A stretch of 64,000 bases of DNA. Source: Clostridiales bacterium (GTDB lineage Bacteria; Bacillota; Clostridia; Lachnospirales; Lachnospiraceae). A model generated the notes under the pieces. It saw only the letters and a program-made list of their open reading frames with translations. It ran no database searches and had not been told where the DNA came from. Positions 8,585 through 17,936 of the stretch are shown one piece after another. Within the stretch, counting starts at the first letter, position 1. Every line of letters begins with the position of its first letter. Position numbers and translations under genes: made by a program. The stretch lies in assembly GCA_018372435.1 (NCBI GenBank), contig JAHAJA010000006.1, forward strand, positions 62,001-126,000, written 5' to 3'.

Positions 8585-10096
8585 ATGATGTTCAAAGATA
8601 ATCGACAGAAATTTTTAACCTTAGGACTTTTTACTGTGTATGCTTTTTTACTAGTTTGGTTGATATTGTTTAAGTTTCAAACCAACATTTCAGACTTAAG
8701 TCATATTAGGAATATTAATTTAATTCCATTTGCCGCATCAATGGTAGTGAATGGTAAGATTGAACTACGAGAAATTATATATAATGTTTTGGTTTTTATA
8801 CCTATGGGAATCTATATAAGTATATTCAAATCTAAGTGGTCATTCATTAAAAAGATATTACCATGTTTAGGTGTTAGTTTACTATTCGAGGTTATACAAT
8901 ATATATTTGCAATTGGCGCGAGTGATATTACTGATATTATTGGTAATACATTAGGTGGAATCATTGGAATTGCTATGTATGGTTTGATTAAAAGACTTTT
9001 TAAAGATAGGGCAATCACCGTGGTTAATGTAATGGCTCTAATATCTTCTGTATTAGTTATGGTAATTATGATACTAGTATTATCCGCTAATACTAATAAC
9101 GATACACAGACTAATAGTTCCGGGCAAAAATCCGTTGGGGATATTTACTTATATGGAGAAGCACATGGGGTAGAAAGCATCTTAGATCAAGAATTTGAGT
9201 TATGGAATGAATACTATCAAAATCAGGGTATGAGACATCTATTTATTGAATTTCCATACTATACCGCAGAGTTTTTAAATCTATGGATGCAATCTAATAG
9301 CAATGATATATTAGATGAGATATTTAACGATTTGAAGGGTACTGCTGCAGACACCACCGCAAATAAGGAATTTTATGAGAAAATAAAAAATCAATGTCCT
9401 GAAACCATATTTCATGGAACAGATGTTGGACACCAATACGACACTACAGGAAGACGATTTTTGAAATATATGCAAAGTAACAATTTAGTGGACTCAGAGC
9501 AATATGTTTTAACGCAAGAGGCGATAGATCAAGGCAGATATTATTACGAACGGTCAGACGATGTATATCGTGAAAATAAGATGGTGCAGAACTTTATCCG
9601 AGAATTTGACAAGTTAAGCAACGAAAGTATCATGGGGATTTATGGTTCGGCACATACTGGGCTTGAATCAATGAACTATACGAATGATATACCATGCATG
9701 GCAAATCAGCTAAAGAAGTATTATGGCGATGCTATAAGTTCTGAAAATTTAGATATTATAGTAGAGGATATTGAACCATCTAGAGTAGATACAATCGAAA
9801 TTAATGGAAAAGAGTATGAGGCTTCATATTTCGGAAAGCAGAATCTTAAGGGAATATTTGAAGGCTATTCATACCGAGAATATTGGCGTCTCGAAAACGC
9901 ATATGAAGACTTTAAAGATAGACCTCTAACGCAAGATGAACTGCCTTACAATAATTATCCGATGAAAATAGAAACAGGACAGATATTTGTGATCGACTAT
10001 ACAATGACAGACGAATCAGTTATCAGAAAGTACTACCGATCTGATGGACATGAATTGAATGGTATGCTATCAACGCAGGAATTTACAGTTGATTGA
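8585..10096 (+). CDS. VanZ-like membrane domain fused to erythromycin-esterase/ChaN-like domain
   Basis: 503 aa. Residues 1-165 hold four or five membrane segments with VanZ-family signatures: an N-terminal helix, then NLIPF, an ELREIIYNVLVFIPMG-type core, and FEVIQY...DITDIIGNTLGG. After a last membrane segment (about 145-167) the chain continues outside as a soluble domain of about 320 residues beginning IYLYGEAHG, with HLFIEFPYYTAEFL, GTDVGHQYD and IYGSAHTG. The GE-x-HG, FIE and GSAH motifs are those of the EreA/ChaN/TraB-like hydrolase superfamily. VanZ confers low-level teicoplanin resistance; EreA hydrolyses macrolides. The combination is unusual, and an esterase activity is inference only. 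Two adjacent ATGs (8585, 8588) are possible starts. Confidence 0.7.
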   Translation: MMFKDNRQKFLTLGLFTVYAFLLVWLILFKFQTNISDLSHIRNINLIPFAASMVVNGKIELREIIYNVLVFIPMGIYISIFKSKWSFIKKILPCLGVSLLFEVIQYIFAIGASDITDIIGNTLGGIIGIAMYGLIKRLFKDRAITVVNVMALISSVLVMVIMILVLSANTNNDTQTNSSGQKSVGDIYLYGEAHGVESILDQEFELWNEYYQNQGMRHLFIEFPYYTAEFLNLWMQSNSNDILDEIFNDLKGTAADTTANKEFYEKIKNQCPETIFHGTDVGHQYDTTGRRFLKYMQSNNLVDSEQYVLTQEAIDQGRYYYERSDDVYRENKMVQNFIREFDKLSNESIMGIYGSAHTGLESMNYTNDIPCMANQLKKYYGDAISSENLDIIVEDIEPSRVDTIEINGKEYEASYFGKQNLKGIFEGYSYREYWRLENAYEDFKDRPLTQDELPYNNYPMKIETGQIFVIDYTMTDESVIRKYYRSDGHELNGMLSTQEFTVD

Positions 10097-10358
10097 ATTG
10101 TTAGAAAATTACTGGGATCTAATAGTTAATAAATAAAAGTTCAATTTTAATTTTCTGTTGGGAAACTTTGAAAACTTTGAAAAGAAGTAGATTATAATAT
10201 GATGAATGGAAATATATAATTTCAAAAGAATTACGAAAATTAATGTTGAAATATATTGTATTTTAGCTTATAGTAATGGAAATGCGGTATTTTACTTTAT
10301 ATTATAATATTAGGTTAAATAAATGTTAATTATATTTTTTACATAAGGAGAAATTAAA

Positions 10359-11213
10359 ATGGAATATTTTCATGTTGATGTTTTTAGTAATGAAATTTTG
10401 TCTGGTAATGGATTAACTGTTGTTTTTTGCAACGAGGAATTAGAAGATGATCTTATGTTAAAATTAACACAGGAGTTTAAGCAATATGAAACTATTTTTG
10501 TTAGAAGAATAGTTGATTGTATCTTTAGTGCAAGAATTTTTACAGTAGATGAAGAATTGGATTTTGCGGGGCATCCTATTTTGGGAGCAGCTGCTACTAT
10601 ACATAGTCATATTTTTGGAAATGAAGAAGATATAGCAATTACCTTTCAATTAAATCAAAAAACAATTATAGTTAATTCCAAAAAGTCAGCGGAGTATTAT
10701 GAGGTACAAATGAATCAAGGAAAAGCAGAATTCCTCTGTGAAGTTTCAAAAGAGAAGAGAAATAAATATGTTCAAGCATTGAATTTGTCAGAAGAGAATT
10801 TAAGCGAAGAATTTCCTATGGAAGTAGTATCAACGGGATTACCATACCTATTAGTACCATTAACTTCAGGAATAGAGAATACCAAAATACTTAGTTCAAA
10901 TTTTGAAGAAATGTTAAGAGAAGTAGGTGCTAAATTTGCTTATATATTTGATGTAAATGCTATAGAAGGACGGACCTGGGATAATCAAGGAAACGTTGAG
11001 GATGTTGCAACAGGAAGTGCAGCTGGACCATTAGGTGCATATTTATATAAGCATAATATGTTTAATGTAGGACATGAGATTATAATAAATCAAGGAAGAT
11101 TTGTCGGCAGACCTAGTAAAATTAGGGTTTCTATGAGCAATTCTGAAAAAGAAATATTAGTGTCTGGAGCGGTAGCTATTTTGGCAAAGGGAGTTATTGT
11201 TGCAAAGTTATAG
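10359..11213 (+). CDS. PhzF-family isomerase-like protein
   Basis: 284 aa, the usual length for the PhzF family. The N-terminus has FHVDVFSNEILSGNGLTVVF with the expected fold signature, catalytic Glu44 in the YETIFV motif, and FAGHPILGAA, the family hallmark; the second half carries EDVATGSAAGPLGAYL and a closing QGRFVGRPS. PhzF catalyses isomerisation in phenazine synthesis, but most members outside phenazine clusters have unknown substrates. No other phenazine genes are present here. AAGGAG RBS 8 bp before the ATG. It appears monocistronic, with a strong terminator at 11304-11351. Confidence 0.88.
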   Translation: MEYFHVDVFSNEILSGNGLTVVFCNEELEDDLMLKLTQEFKQYETIFVRRIVDCIFSARIFTVDEELDFAGHPILGAAATIHSHIFGNEEDIAITFQLNQKTIIVNSKKSAEYYEVQMNQGKAEFLCEVSKEKRNKYVQALNLSEENLSEEFPMEVVSTGLPYLLVPLTSGIENTKILSSNFEEMLREVGAKFAYIFDVNAIEGRTWDNQGNVEDVATGSAAGPLGAYLYKHNMFNVGHEIIINQGRFVGRPSKIRVSMSNSEKEILVSGAVAILAKGVIVAKL

Positions 11214-11554
11214 CAGCTAATTTTAAAAACAAGCACTGCTCAATTGATATTTATAGTTGGATGAATTAGATTATTTTTCATAAAAAGTATATTATGATAG
11301 TTTAAATCTATTATTAAGATTCTGGTTAGAGAAATTCTTAATAATAGATTTTTTATTTCAATTATGTCCGCAAGAAGCATTTAATTAACAGATTGTTACA
11401 ATGAATTATAAAAAATGTATACCCTTATGTAACTTTAGAAACTTATAACTAGTAAGATTTACCATTATAATCAATGTTAGTGGGAGATATGAAACGACTT
11501 CTTTGTGAAAATTGACGTAACCAAGGGGAATCATTAATTTAAAGGAGGGCGCTT
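11214..11554. other. Intergenic region before the glucanase gene
   Basis: Holds the PhzF-gene terminator (11304-11351) and then about 200 bp of AT-rich leader before the AAAGGAGGGCG ribosome site of the secreted glucanase. I could not settle on a promoter; no small ORF is convincing. Confidence 0.5.
11304..11351 (+). terminator. Strong intrinsic terminator after phzF-like gene
   Basis: Sixteen perfect base pairs between 11304-11319 (AAATCTATTATTAAGA) and 11336-11351, running into TTTTTTATTT. Confidence 0.85.
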
Positions 11555-14062
11555 ATGGAAAAGCGAGTGTTACAAGTTAACAAAAAGAAACTACATAGTG
11601 TATTAAGCATTGTTCTGACAATCACATTGCTAATTGGTACATTAACTGGGTATTCAAACTACAATGGAAAGGTTGCAAAAGCAGCAGCAAAGGCAATCAC
11701 ATCCATGGAGTATTATTCAGCTACGGATGGCCCAATACTTACAGGTTCAGGAGTGGCTGGAGCCAGTTATGGGTTCGTAATGCCGAAATTCAATGGCGGT
11801 TCCGCAACATGGGCGGAGGTTGCAAGTGACTTGCGAGTTAATGTAAAAGTAAATGGAACATGGGTTGACATCGATACTGTATCTAGTTTTGTCTATAATT
11901 CCAACTGGGGAAATTGGAATGATAGTGGCTTTTCTGGTTATTGGTTTAATGTAAATAAAACAACATATCTGCAATTACAATCAAAGACCAATAAAGATGT
12001 AACACTGGAGTATACATTGCAGTATACACAATTATCATCTATAACAATTAACTCAATGACAGCAACACAAGGACCTCAATTGACTGCTGGAGTTACGGGT
12101 GGTTGTGGATTTACTTATCCGACCTTTAATGGTGATACATCCATTAAATATGAACAGATAGCAAAAGATCTTAAAGTATATGTTCGAACAGTAGATGATA
12201 CAAAATGGATAGATATCGACAACAATGCTGCTAGCGGTTGGATCTATGATAAGAATTTCGGACAGTTTTGGGATGGACCAGGTGGCTATTGGTTTAATGT
12301 AGAAAAGACAACCTATGTTCGTCTTGCTTCTGTTTCTTCACCAGGGGTATATCTAGATTATACAATTACTTATACGAAACCTGTAAGAGATAAGCATGTA
12401 CTGACTGCTGATACAACAACCTATACAGCAGGAACAACTGGAGCCATTGGTATACCACTTCCAAAGATTGATGGTGGTTATCCAGTATCAACTGAACTCG
12501 ACAATTACATCTATGAAGTAAAGGTAAATGGAGCATGGGTTGAATTAAGCAACACAGCTTTAAGTAGTTTTAGTTATCAAGGTAACGGTTATAATAAATT
12601 ATCAGATAAAAACCAATGGGGATATTGGGTAGATGGAATTTACGGGTTATGGTTCCAGCCGATTCAACAGGATATGGAGCTTCGTATCGGATATCCATTG
12701 AATGGGGAAAAAGGCGGCAATGTTGGTAATAACTATATTGTGTATTCCTTTATTGGAAATCCGGATGCACCAAGGCCTGATGTTTCAGATTTGGGAGAAT
12801 TAGAATTAGGAACAAGCGACAGTTCTAAGTTGGACGGCTGGAATATGGTGTGGAATGATGAGTTTGCTGGAGATAAATTAAATACCTCCAAGTGGAACTA
12901 TAATACAGGATACTATATTGATGGAGATCCGGATAAATGGGGCTGGGGAAATAATGAGCTTGAATATTATACGGATTCAGAAAAAAACACATTTGTTAAA
13001 GATGGAAGCTTAAATCTTGCCACATATTATGAACCAACAACATTTCCTGAAATTGATCCTAATCGAGTAGCACCATACTCATCAGGAAAAATAACAACAA
13101 AAGACAAATTCACATTTAAATACGGAAGAATTGATTTTAGAGCAAAGCTTCCAGCTGGTAACGGATTATGGCCAGCTCTTTGGTTGTTACCAAACGAAGA
13201 CAAATATGGAACATGGGCTTCTTCCGGTGAAATTGATGTAATGGAAGCCAGAGGACGTATCCCGAATGCAAGTAGCGGCGCCATCCACTATGGTGGAACA
13301 TGGCCAACTAATACATACTTAGGAAGTGATTATGTATTTCCAGAAGGAGAATCCATTAATTCGGATTATCATGTATATAGTCTTGTTTGGGAAGAAGATA
13401 ACATCAAATGGTATGTGGATGGAAAGTGCTTCTTTAAGGCAACTAATGATCAGTGGTATTCTGCAGGAAATCCGAACAATCCAAACGCACCATTCGATCA
13501 GGAATTTTATATTATTATGAATTTAGCTGTAGGTGGCTGGTTTGATGGCGGAGTTACACCAGGAGAAGGTGATATACCAGCATCTATGCAAGTGGATTAT
13601 GTTCGAGTATATCAAGCAGAAGGCAGTACGAACGGCTCGTATACAGATAATACGACAGAGGTAACACCAGTTTTAGAAGATAAAGCTTTTGGTAAAACAG
13701 TACAATCATCGGGCACTGAAAATGAAGTATTTTCTACTAATAATTTGGTAGATAATAATCCAGCAACAAGATATGCCTCTAACTTTGCTGATGATGCTTG
13801 GTTTATTGTGGATCTTAACAATACCTATACAATTAATCAGGTAATTCTAAATTGGGAAACAGCTTATGGTAAGCAGTACGAGATTTTAGTTTCAACAGAT
13901 GGAGTTAATTATACATCTGTTATTAAACAAAGCAATGGAGCAGGCGGAGTGGAAACCTTGAATTTAGACAAAGTAAAAGCAAGGTATATTAAGTTTCAAG
14001 GAGTAGAAAGAGCATTACCGTATGGGTATTCTTTATGGGATATTAAGGTGATGGGATTTTAA
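11555..14062 (+). CDS. Secreted modular GH16 beta-1,3-glucanase (laminarinase type)
   Basis: 835 aa. A signal peptide (basic start, hydrophobic 13-32, cleavage near AKAA at 41-46) is followed by three related beta-rich modules of about 110-120 residues (about 48-160, 161-275, 280-400), each with a GYWFNV/GLWFQP-type aromatic motif; they are probably carbohydrate-binding. The GH16 catalytic domain spans about 429-690. Its active site is GEIDVMEARG with nucleophile Glu559, Asp561 and acid/base Glu564, the form typical of endo-beta-1,3-glucanases and laminarinases. The C-terminal module (about 710-835) looks like an F5/8 type C (CBM32-like) domain ending in WDIKVMGF. The enzyme would cleave beta-glucans outside the cell. 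Strong AAAGGAGGG RBS and own terminator, so monocistronic. Confidence 0.93.
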   Translation: MEKRVLQVNKKKLHSVLSIVLTITLLIGTLTGYSNYNGKVAKAAAKAITSMEYYSATDGPILTGSGVAGASYGFVMPKFNGGSATWAEVASDLRVNVKVNGTWVDIDTVSSFVYNSNWGNWNDSGFSGYWFNVNKTTYLQLQSKTNKDVTLEYTLQYTQLSSITINSMTATQGPQLTAGVTGGCGFTYPTFNGDTSIKYEQIAKDLKVYVRTVDDTKWIDIDNNAASGWIYDKNFGQFWDGPGGYWFNVEKTTYVRLASVSSPGVYLDYTITYTKPVRDKHVLTADTTTYTAGTTGAIGIPLPKIDGGYPVSTELDNYIYEVKVNGAWVELSNTALSSFSYQGNGYNKLSDKNQWGYWVDGIYGLWFQPIQQDMELRIGYPLNGEKGGNVGNNYIVYSFIGNPDAPRPDVSDLGELELGTSDSSKLDGWNMVWNDEFAGDKLNTSKWNYNTGYYIDGDPDKWGWGNNELEYYTDSEKNTFVKDGSLNLATYYEPTTFPEIDPNRVAPYSSGKITTKDKFTFKYGRIDFRAKLPAGNGLWPALWLLPNEDKYGTWASSGEIDVMEARGRIPNASSGAIHYGGTWPTNTYLGSDYVFPEGESINSDYHVYSLVWEEDNIKWYVDGKCFFKATNDQWYSAGNPNNPNAPFDQEFYIIMNLAVGGWFDGGVTPGEGDIPASMQVDYVRVYQAEGSTNGSYTDNTTEVTPVLEDKAFGKTVQSSGTENEVFSTNNLVDNNPATRYASNFADDAWFIVDLNNTYTINQVILNWETAYGKQYEILVSTDGVNYTSVIKQSNGAGGVETLNLDKVKARYIKFQGVERALPYGYSLWDIKVMGF

Positions 14063-14125
14063 GTTTAAGTTATGAGATAAATGTATTGATAAGCCATTAA
14101 ATAATTTTAAGTTAATGAATAATAA

Positions 14126-14169
14126 AATAGCCTCTCTAGCCCTTTGATATCTGGGATAGAGGGGTTATT
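14126..14169 (+). terminator. Intrinsic terminator after the GH16 gene
   Basis: AATAGCCTCTCTAGCCC (14126-14142) pairs with GGGATAGAGGGGTTATT (14153-14169) with a few G-U or mismatched positions, followed by TCATTTT. Confidence 0.75.
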
Positions 14170-14361
14170 TCATTTTGGAAAAAACACAGGAAATAATTAC
14201 ATATAATTTATTGGTTTTCTTGATTTATGTTTGTGGGCTGTTTATAATGAAATGTATATTTGTAATTTAGTACTATTAGATGGTGAAATTATATATAATT
14301 AGCAAAAATTATAGTTAACTAAGAAATGATTAGTAAAGTTAAAAATATGCTAGGAGGTACT

Positions 14362-14814
14362 ATGCAAAAGACAATTACATACTTATATCCAGATGCAAGT
14401 AATGCAGCAAATTTAAAAATGTATCAAGATCGTACCAATCAAATTAAGGCTTTCTACTTCACACGAGAAAGTTATAAACAGGTTTATGAATTACCTAATT
14501 CAATGAACTATGCTATATACTTTCTATTTAATGACAGTGAAGATGAAAACCTTATTTATATTGGGCAATCAGTTAATGGCATACAAAGAATTGAAGAACA
14601 TGTTAGAGGTAAAGACTTTTGGTCGTATGCTATCTTATTTGTTACTGATAATAATAGTTTTGATAAGTTATCTATTGATTATCTGGAATATGAGTTTATC
14701 CAAAGGTTTAAGAAGAGTAGCTATGTACACACAAATAGAGATTTAAGACTTAATAAGCCCAATATTAGTGTATACGATATTCCAAATCTTGAATCTTTTA
14801 TTAATCTTAGATAA
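14362..14814 (+). CDS. GIY-YIG nuclease-domain protein, short
   Basis: 150 aa from the ATG at 14362, which has TAGGAGG 4-5 bp upstream (an earlier ATG at 14326 lacks one). The signature is spread over NYAIYFLF (GIY-like), LIYIGQS (YIG), RIEEH with the catalytic Arg and neighbouring residues, and a conserved Glu in DYLEYEFIQRF. Proteins of this type are usually about twice as long, with a C-terminal DUF4357-like region. Here the frame stops at 14814 and unrelated, decayed sequence follows, so the gene may have lost its 3' half. Its role is unknown; related proteins are small endonuclease-fold proteins. Confidence 0.65.
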   Translation: MQKTITYLYPDASNAANLKMYQDRTNQIKAFYFTRESYKQVYELPNSMNYAIYFLFNDSEDENLIYIGQSVNGIQRIEEHVRGKDFWSYAILFVTDNNSFDKLSIDYLEYEFIQRFKKSSYVHTNRDLRLNKPNISVYDIPNLESFINLR

Positions 14815-14815
14815 G

Positions 14816-15701
14816 TTTTGGAAAATACATTTTGAATATTTGCTTCTAGATGAGATTATTTCGGATGATGAAGACAAGGTTTATTTTCAAAGTGAGGAGT
14901 ATCGCGGTCTTATTAGAAGTCATATGATTCGAGAGCTAGATAAGCATCATTTGGTAAGGCATAAACTGAATGACGACTATTCGTTAGACATAAATGTGGT
15001 TGATGATCGGATTTATTATAAAAATGGAAATGATAGAAAAATCTACAGCATAAATACGGACGGCGGCGATAGGAAGCTCTTATCCGACGATAGCGCGGCT
15101 TGGCTCGTCGTTGGAGATAGCCGGATTTATTATACGATAACAGGTGCGAATATCTATTCTATGAATATAGACGGCGACGACAAGCGGCTTTTAGCGAATT
15201 TGGGCAGTGATATGTACAAGGATGTGACCTATGAAATCAGCGCACGTTTGGGTGAAGATATGCCGGAATACCGTTTTGTGGCTACAGGGATGACGCGAAC
15301 GACGGACGATTGGGAATCAGGCTATGTTATGGGGTTAGTGGTTTATGATGAAAACAGCATTCTCCTCCTCTCGGCGGACTTTTCGCAGACTTTTTATGAT
15401 CAGATAATCGGAAACGCTGTCTATAATCAAATGATGAACACCATGGGTCTGCATGTTGTAGATGTGAATTTTGACGGATATAGAGATGTGATTATCTTGA
15501 ATACTTTTGGCGGTGCACATTCAAATACGTGGTATGACTGCTGGCTATGGAACCCAGAAACGTTGTGTTTATCGAATCCGAAACGTTTTCCGAGATTTGC
15601 AACTGTCTACTACAGGTTATATTAATGACGATCTTTGGCAGCTGGAGAATCCTCGTTGGTATGGGATTGGAGGTCATCAAGCTGACCAATGGTTGGAATA
15701 A
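14816..15701 (+). pseudogene. Decayed gene remnant with DUF5050-like and XAC2610-like parts
   Basis: An open frame (ATG at 14768) runs to 15625 but is not one intact gene. About 14990-15200 encodes a DUF5050-like beta-propeller segment (repeats of the type DRIYYKN...IYSINTDGGDRKLL). About 15225-15560 encodes a domain ending in VDVNFDGYRDVIILNTFGG and YDCWLWNPET, as in XAC2610-like proteins. After that the natural sequence hops frames: ESETFSEICN is in another frame around 15565-15605, and GYINDDLWQLENPRWYGIGG in a third up to 15701. At least two frameshifts are therefore present. GC rises to 60% at 15061-15120 (36 of 60 counted), far above the flanks, pointing to foreign origin. Confidence 0.75.
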
Positions 15702-15870
15702 ATAAGTAAAAGAATGAAGAAATTAAAAACATCGAAGAAAAATAGGTTGAGATGAACCTGGTATTTTACGATAAACGGCATATAATTCCTTGATATGTAA
15801 TATTATGTTTACAACGTGCTAAAAATATGATATCCTAACGAAGATTATGAGTATTCGAGGGAGGATTTAG

Positions 15871-16365
15871 ATGAAAAGTACAAATTGGAATATTACAGAC
15901 GGTGAGCATGTATACAAAATTGTATTAGAGAAAAATAAGGTAGCAATTGATAACGCTCCACCAGTTGCTTTAAGAAAACTTGAAAGAAAGCCTCTGCCGC
16001 ACTCCATAGAGGCAATCTATAAGATTCCTGTGGGAGGTAGAGAAGCAAATCTACATATAGGTTACATGGGAAGTGTTGTTCTTGAAATGAACGGATTTGA
16101 TTGTAAGACTGGAGAGGCATATATTGCGAAAAAGATGCAAGGTTGGAGTTGGATCTTTGTTATTTTACATATAGTTAATCTCTTCTTATTAGTTGGTGGT
16201 GCAATAGGAGGAGCGATTACTGCCCTAGCAATAGCAATAACGGTTACATTAGCAGGAGATAGTTCAAAGAAATTAATCAAAAGGGTATTAGCTTGTATTG
16301 GTGTTTATATAGGGGCTATTATCATTGACTTAATAATTATACAATTGTTAGTTGGAATTATGTAA
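15871..16365 (+). CDS. Small membrane protein of unknown function
   Basis: 164 aa. A soluble N-terminal part of about 90 residues (beta-rich, with a YKIVLEKNKVAID start) is followed by two or three hydrophobic segments (about 91-112, 112-130 and 138-162) separated by a basic loop (DSSKKLIKR). No family recognised. GGGAGG RBS 6 bp before the ATG and its own strong terminator show that it is a real expressed gene. Confidence 0.6.
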   Translation: MKSTNWNITDGEHVYKIVLEKNKVAIDNAPPVALRKLERKPLPHSIEAIYKIPVGGREANLHIGYMGSVVLEMNGFDCKTGEAYIAKKMQGWSWIFVILHIVNLFLLVGGAIGGAITALAIAITVTLAGDSSKKLIKRVLACIGVYIGAIIIDLIIIQLLVGIM

Positions 16366-16411
16366 TAAGGGTAGTATTAAAGAAGAACGCGATAATTAAT
16401 CAATAAATTAT

Positions 16412-16483
16412 AAAACCAACATAACGAAAATGCAGGTAGGTGTAATATACATCGCGAGATAAAGGAATCGTTTTGTTGGTTTT
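16412..16483 (+). terminator. Long terminator hairpin
   Basis: AAAACCAACA (16412-16421) and following AACGA pair with TCGTT and TGTTGGTTTT (16474-16483) with one mismatch, then CTTTTTATT. It ends the 15871 gene and faces the convergent recombinase gene. Confidence 0.8.
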
Positions 16484-16543
16484 CTTTTTATTAATGTTGA
16501 TTATACCCGGGGGCGGGGGTTTTATTATATGCTATTTTTTCAG

Positions 16544-17596
16544 TTATTTCGTATCTCTCAACCTAACAGCATCCTTCACACTACGTCTGCGTTCTTCCTC
16601 AATCGCTGCGTAGTGTTTCTTTGTTGTATTAACATCTTTGTGTCCTAAGACATCTGCTACTAGATAAATATCACCTGTTTCACGGTATAGAGAGGTACCA
16701 TAGGTACTACGAAGTTTATGAGGCGTAATTTTCTTCATCGTAGTAACGGTACTGGAATACTTTTTAACAAGAAGCTCGATACTACGAACCCCCATACGTT
16801 TCTTTTGAATGGATAGAAAGAGTGCATCTTCATGTCCTGTGGCAGCAGGAATCTCATTGCGTAGTACAAGATAGTCTTGAAGTGCAGCAGTAACTTCTTC
16901 TCCGAAGTACACATACGCTTCGTAACCACCTTTTCTTGTGATTTTAATACGCGTATTGTTAAAATCAACATCCTTACGATCTAAACCAACACATTCCGAT
17001 ACACGGATACCTGTACCTAGTAGAAGAGTCATGATTGCTAGATCCCGTTCTTTTGTTTTGGAATGAAAGGCTTGTTGCTTATCTGTTAATTTGTTACCGG
17101 ATTCTACTGTATCTAATAATGTTGCAACCTCATCTACATCGAGTCGAACGATTGCCTTATCATGCAGTTTAGGCATCGACACTTGTAGAATTGGATTTTC
17201 ATTAATCATCTTATTCTTATGGAAGTACCCATAGAAGGAACGTAGAGCGGCTAATTTACGTTTGATGCCACGTTCATCATTGGTATATTCCTTACCATCT
17301 TTTGTATATAATTTAAGATAATCAAGATATTCTTCAATATCTGTGGATTCTAGTTTGGTTAATAGATCAAATTCAAAGTTTCGAATCTCTTTTTCCTGAT
17401 AAAGTGGGTTCGTCTGGTGAATAAATTCAAAGAAAGTACGCAAGTCAATCGCATATGCAATACGAGTTCTTGGTGCTGTCGTATGTTCTATTCCACGAAA
17501 ATATGTAGCTACATATGGGGGATGTTCCTTAATTAATTCTCGTAATTTCTTAGTGTTCTCTATATTAAGGTTTTCATGATAATTTCTTTCTTTCAT
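16544..17596 (-). CDS. Tyrosine recombinase (XerC/D-like)
   Basis: 350 aa from the ATG at 17596; longer in-frame starts exist up to 17716 but lack ribosome sites. The N-terminal SAM-like core-binding domain (about 20-130) and C-terminal catalytic domain are both complete. The catalytic set is visible: Arg in TGIRVSE, Lys in ITRKGGYE, His and Arg in HKLRSTYGT, His in LGHKDVN, and Tyr in KKHYAAIE. Length and lack of an arm-binding domain fit Xer-type enzymes more than phage integrases. No mobile element surrounds it directly, but two palindromes with shared half-sites lie 270-370 bp upstream. An AGGAG-led 8-codon minicistron ends 4 bp before the start and may couple translation. Confidence 0.9.
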   Translation of the reverse strand: MKERNYHENLNIENTKKLRELIKEHPPYVATYFRGIEHTTAPRTRIAYAIDLRTFFEFIHQTNPLYQEKEIRNFEFDLLTKLESTDIEEYLDYLKLYTKDGKEYTNDERGIKRKLAALRSFYGYFHKNKMINENPILQVSMPKLHDKAIVRLDVDEVATLLDTVESGNKLTDKQQAFHSKTKERDLAIMTLLLGTGIRVSECVGLDRKDVDFNNTRIKITRKGGYEAYVYFGEEVTAALQDYLVLRNEIPAATGHEDALFLSIQKKRMGVRSIELLVKKYSSTVTTMKKITPHKLRSTYGTSLYRETGDIYLVADVLGHKDVNTTKKHYAAIEEERRRSVKDAVRLRDTK

Positions 17597-17600
17597 TCTC

Positions 17601-17627
17601 TTATCCATGCATATAGTAATCGAGCAT
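17601..17627 (-). other. Leader minicistron before the recombinase gene
   Basis: ATG at 17627 is preceded by AGGAG (17630-17634) and encodes MLDYYMHG then TAA. The recombinase ATG at 17596 follows the stop by 4 bp and lacks a strong ribosome site of its own, an arrangement that allows translational re-initiation. Confidence 0.4.
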
Positions 17628-17864
17628 GGCTCCTTTCTGACTTGAATATAATTAGGTAATTCCGATACTTTTTGTAATGCTAACAAACATATCAATATGT
17701 TATATGCTGTCGCCACAAAGAAGAGTTTCGTAAATGCCTAATTAATTTAATAAAATATCAATTTATTTGAAGATTAATTTTATTTAGACAATAAAAAGTC
17801 CTCTAGTTTGTTTTCTATTGTTTAATTATACCACAATATCGAAATTTTGCGAATTTCTTTTAAG

Positions 17865-17894
17865 TGATTACTTAAACTGAAATTTAAGTAATCA
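17865..17894. repeat. Perfect 12-bp inverted repeat with 6-bp spacer (dif-like geometry)
   Basis: TGATTACTTAAA (17865-17876), spacer CTGAAA, TTTAAGTAATCA (17883-17894). The arms are perfectly complementary. Eleven-base arms around a 6-bp centre is the geometry of Xer/dif recombination sites; it could equally be a dimeric repressor operator. It lies upstream of the tyrosine recombinase gene. Confidence 0.75.
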
Positions 17895-17936
17895 TATGAA
17901 AATATATTGTAGTAGCAAGGCTTTTGACGGTAATTG

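Noticed and set aside
10190..10340. Search for a regulatory RNA in the AT-rich leader of the phzF-like gene
   Set aside because: Only low-complexity AT sequence and a short ACTTTGAAA direct repeat near 10165-10182 are present; no conserved riboswitch features or terminator.
13326..13520. Plus-strand ORF inside the GH16 gene in another frame
   Set aside because: It lies entirely within the catalytic domain of the glucanase and has no ribosome site.
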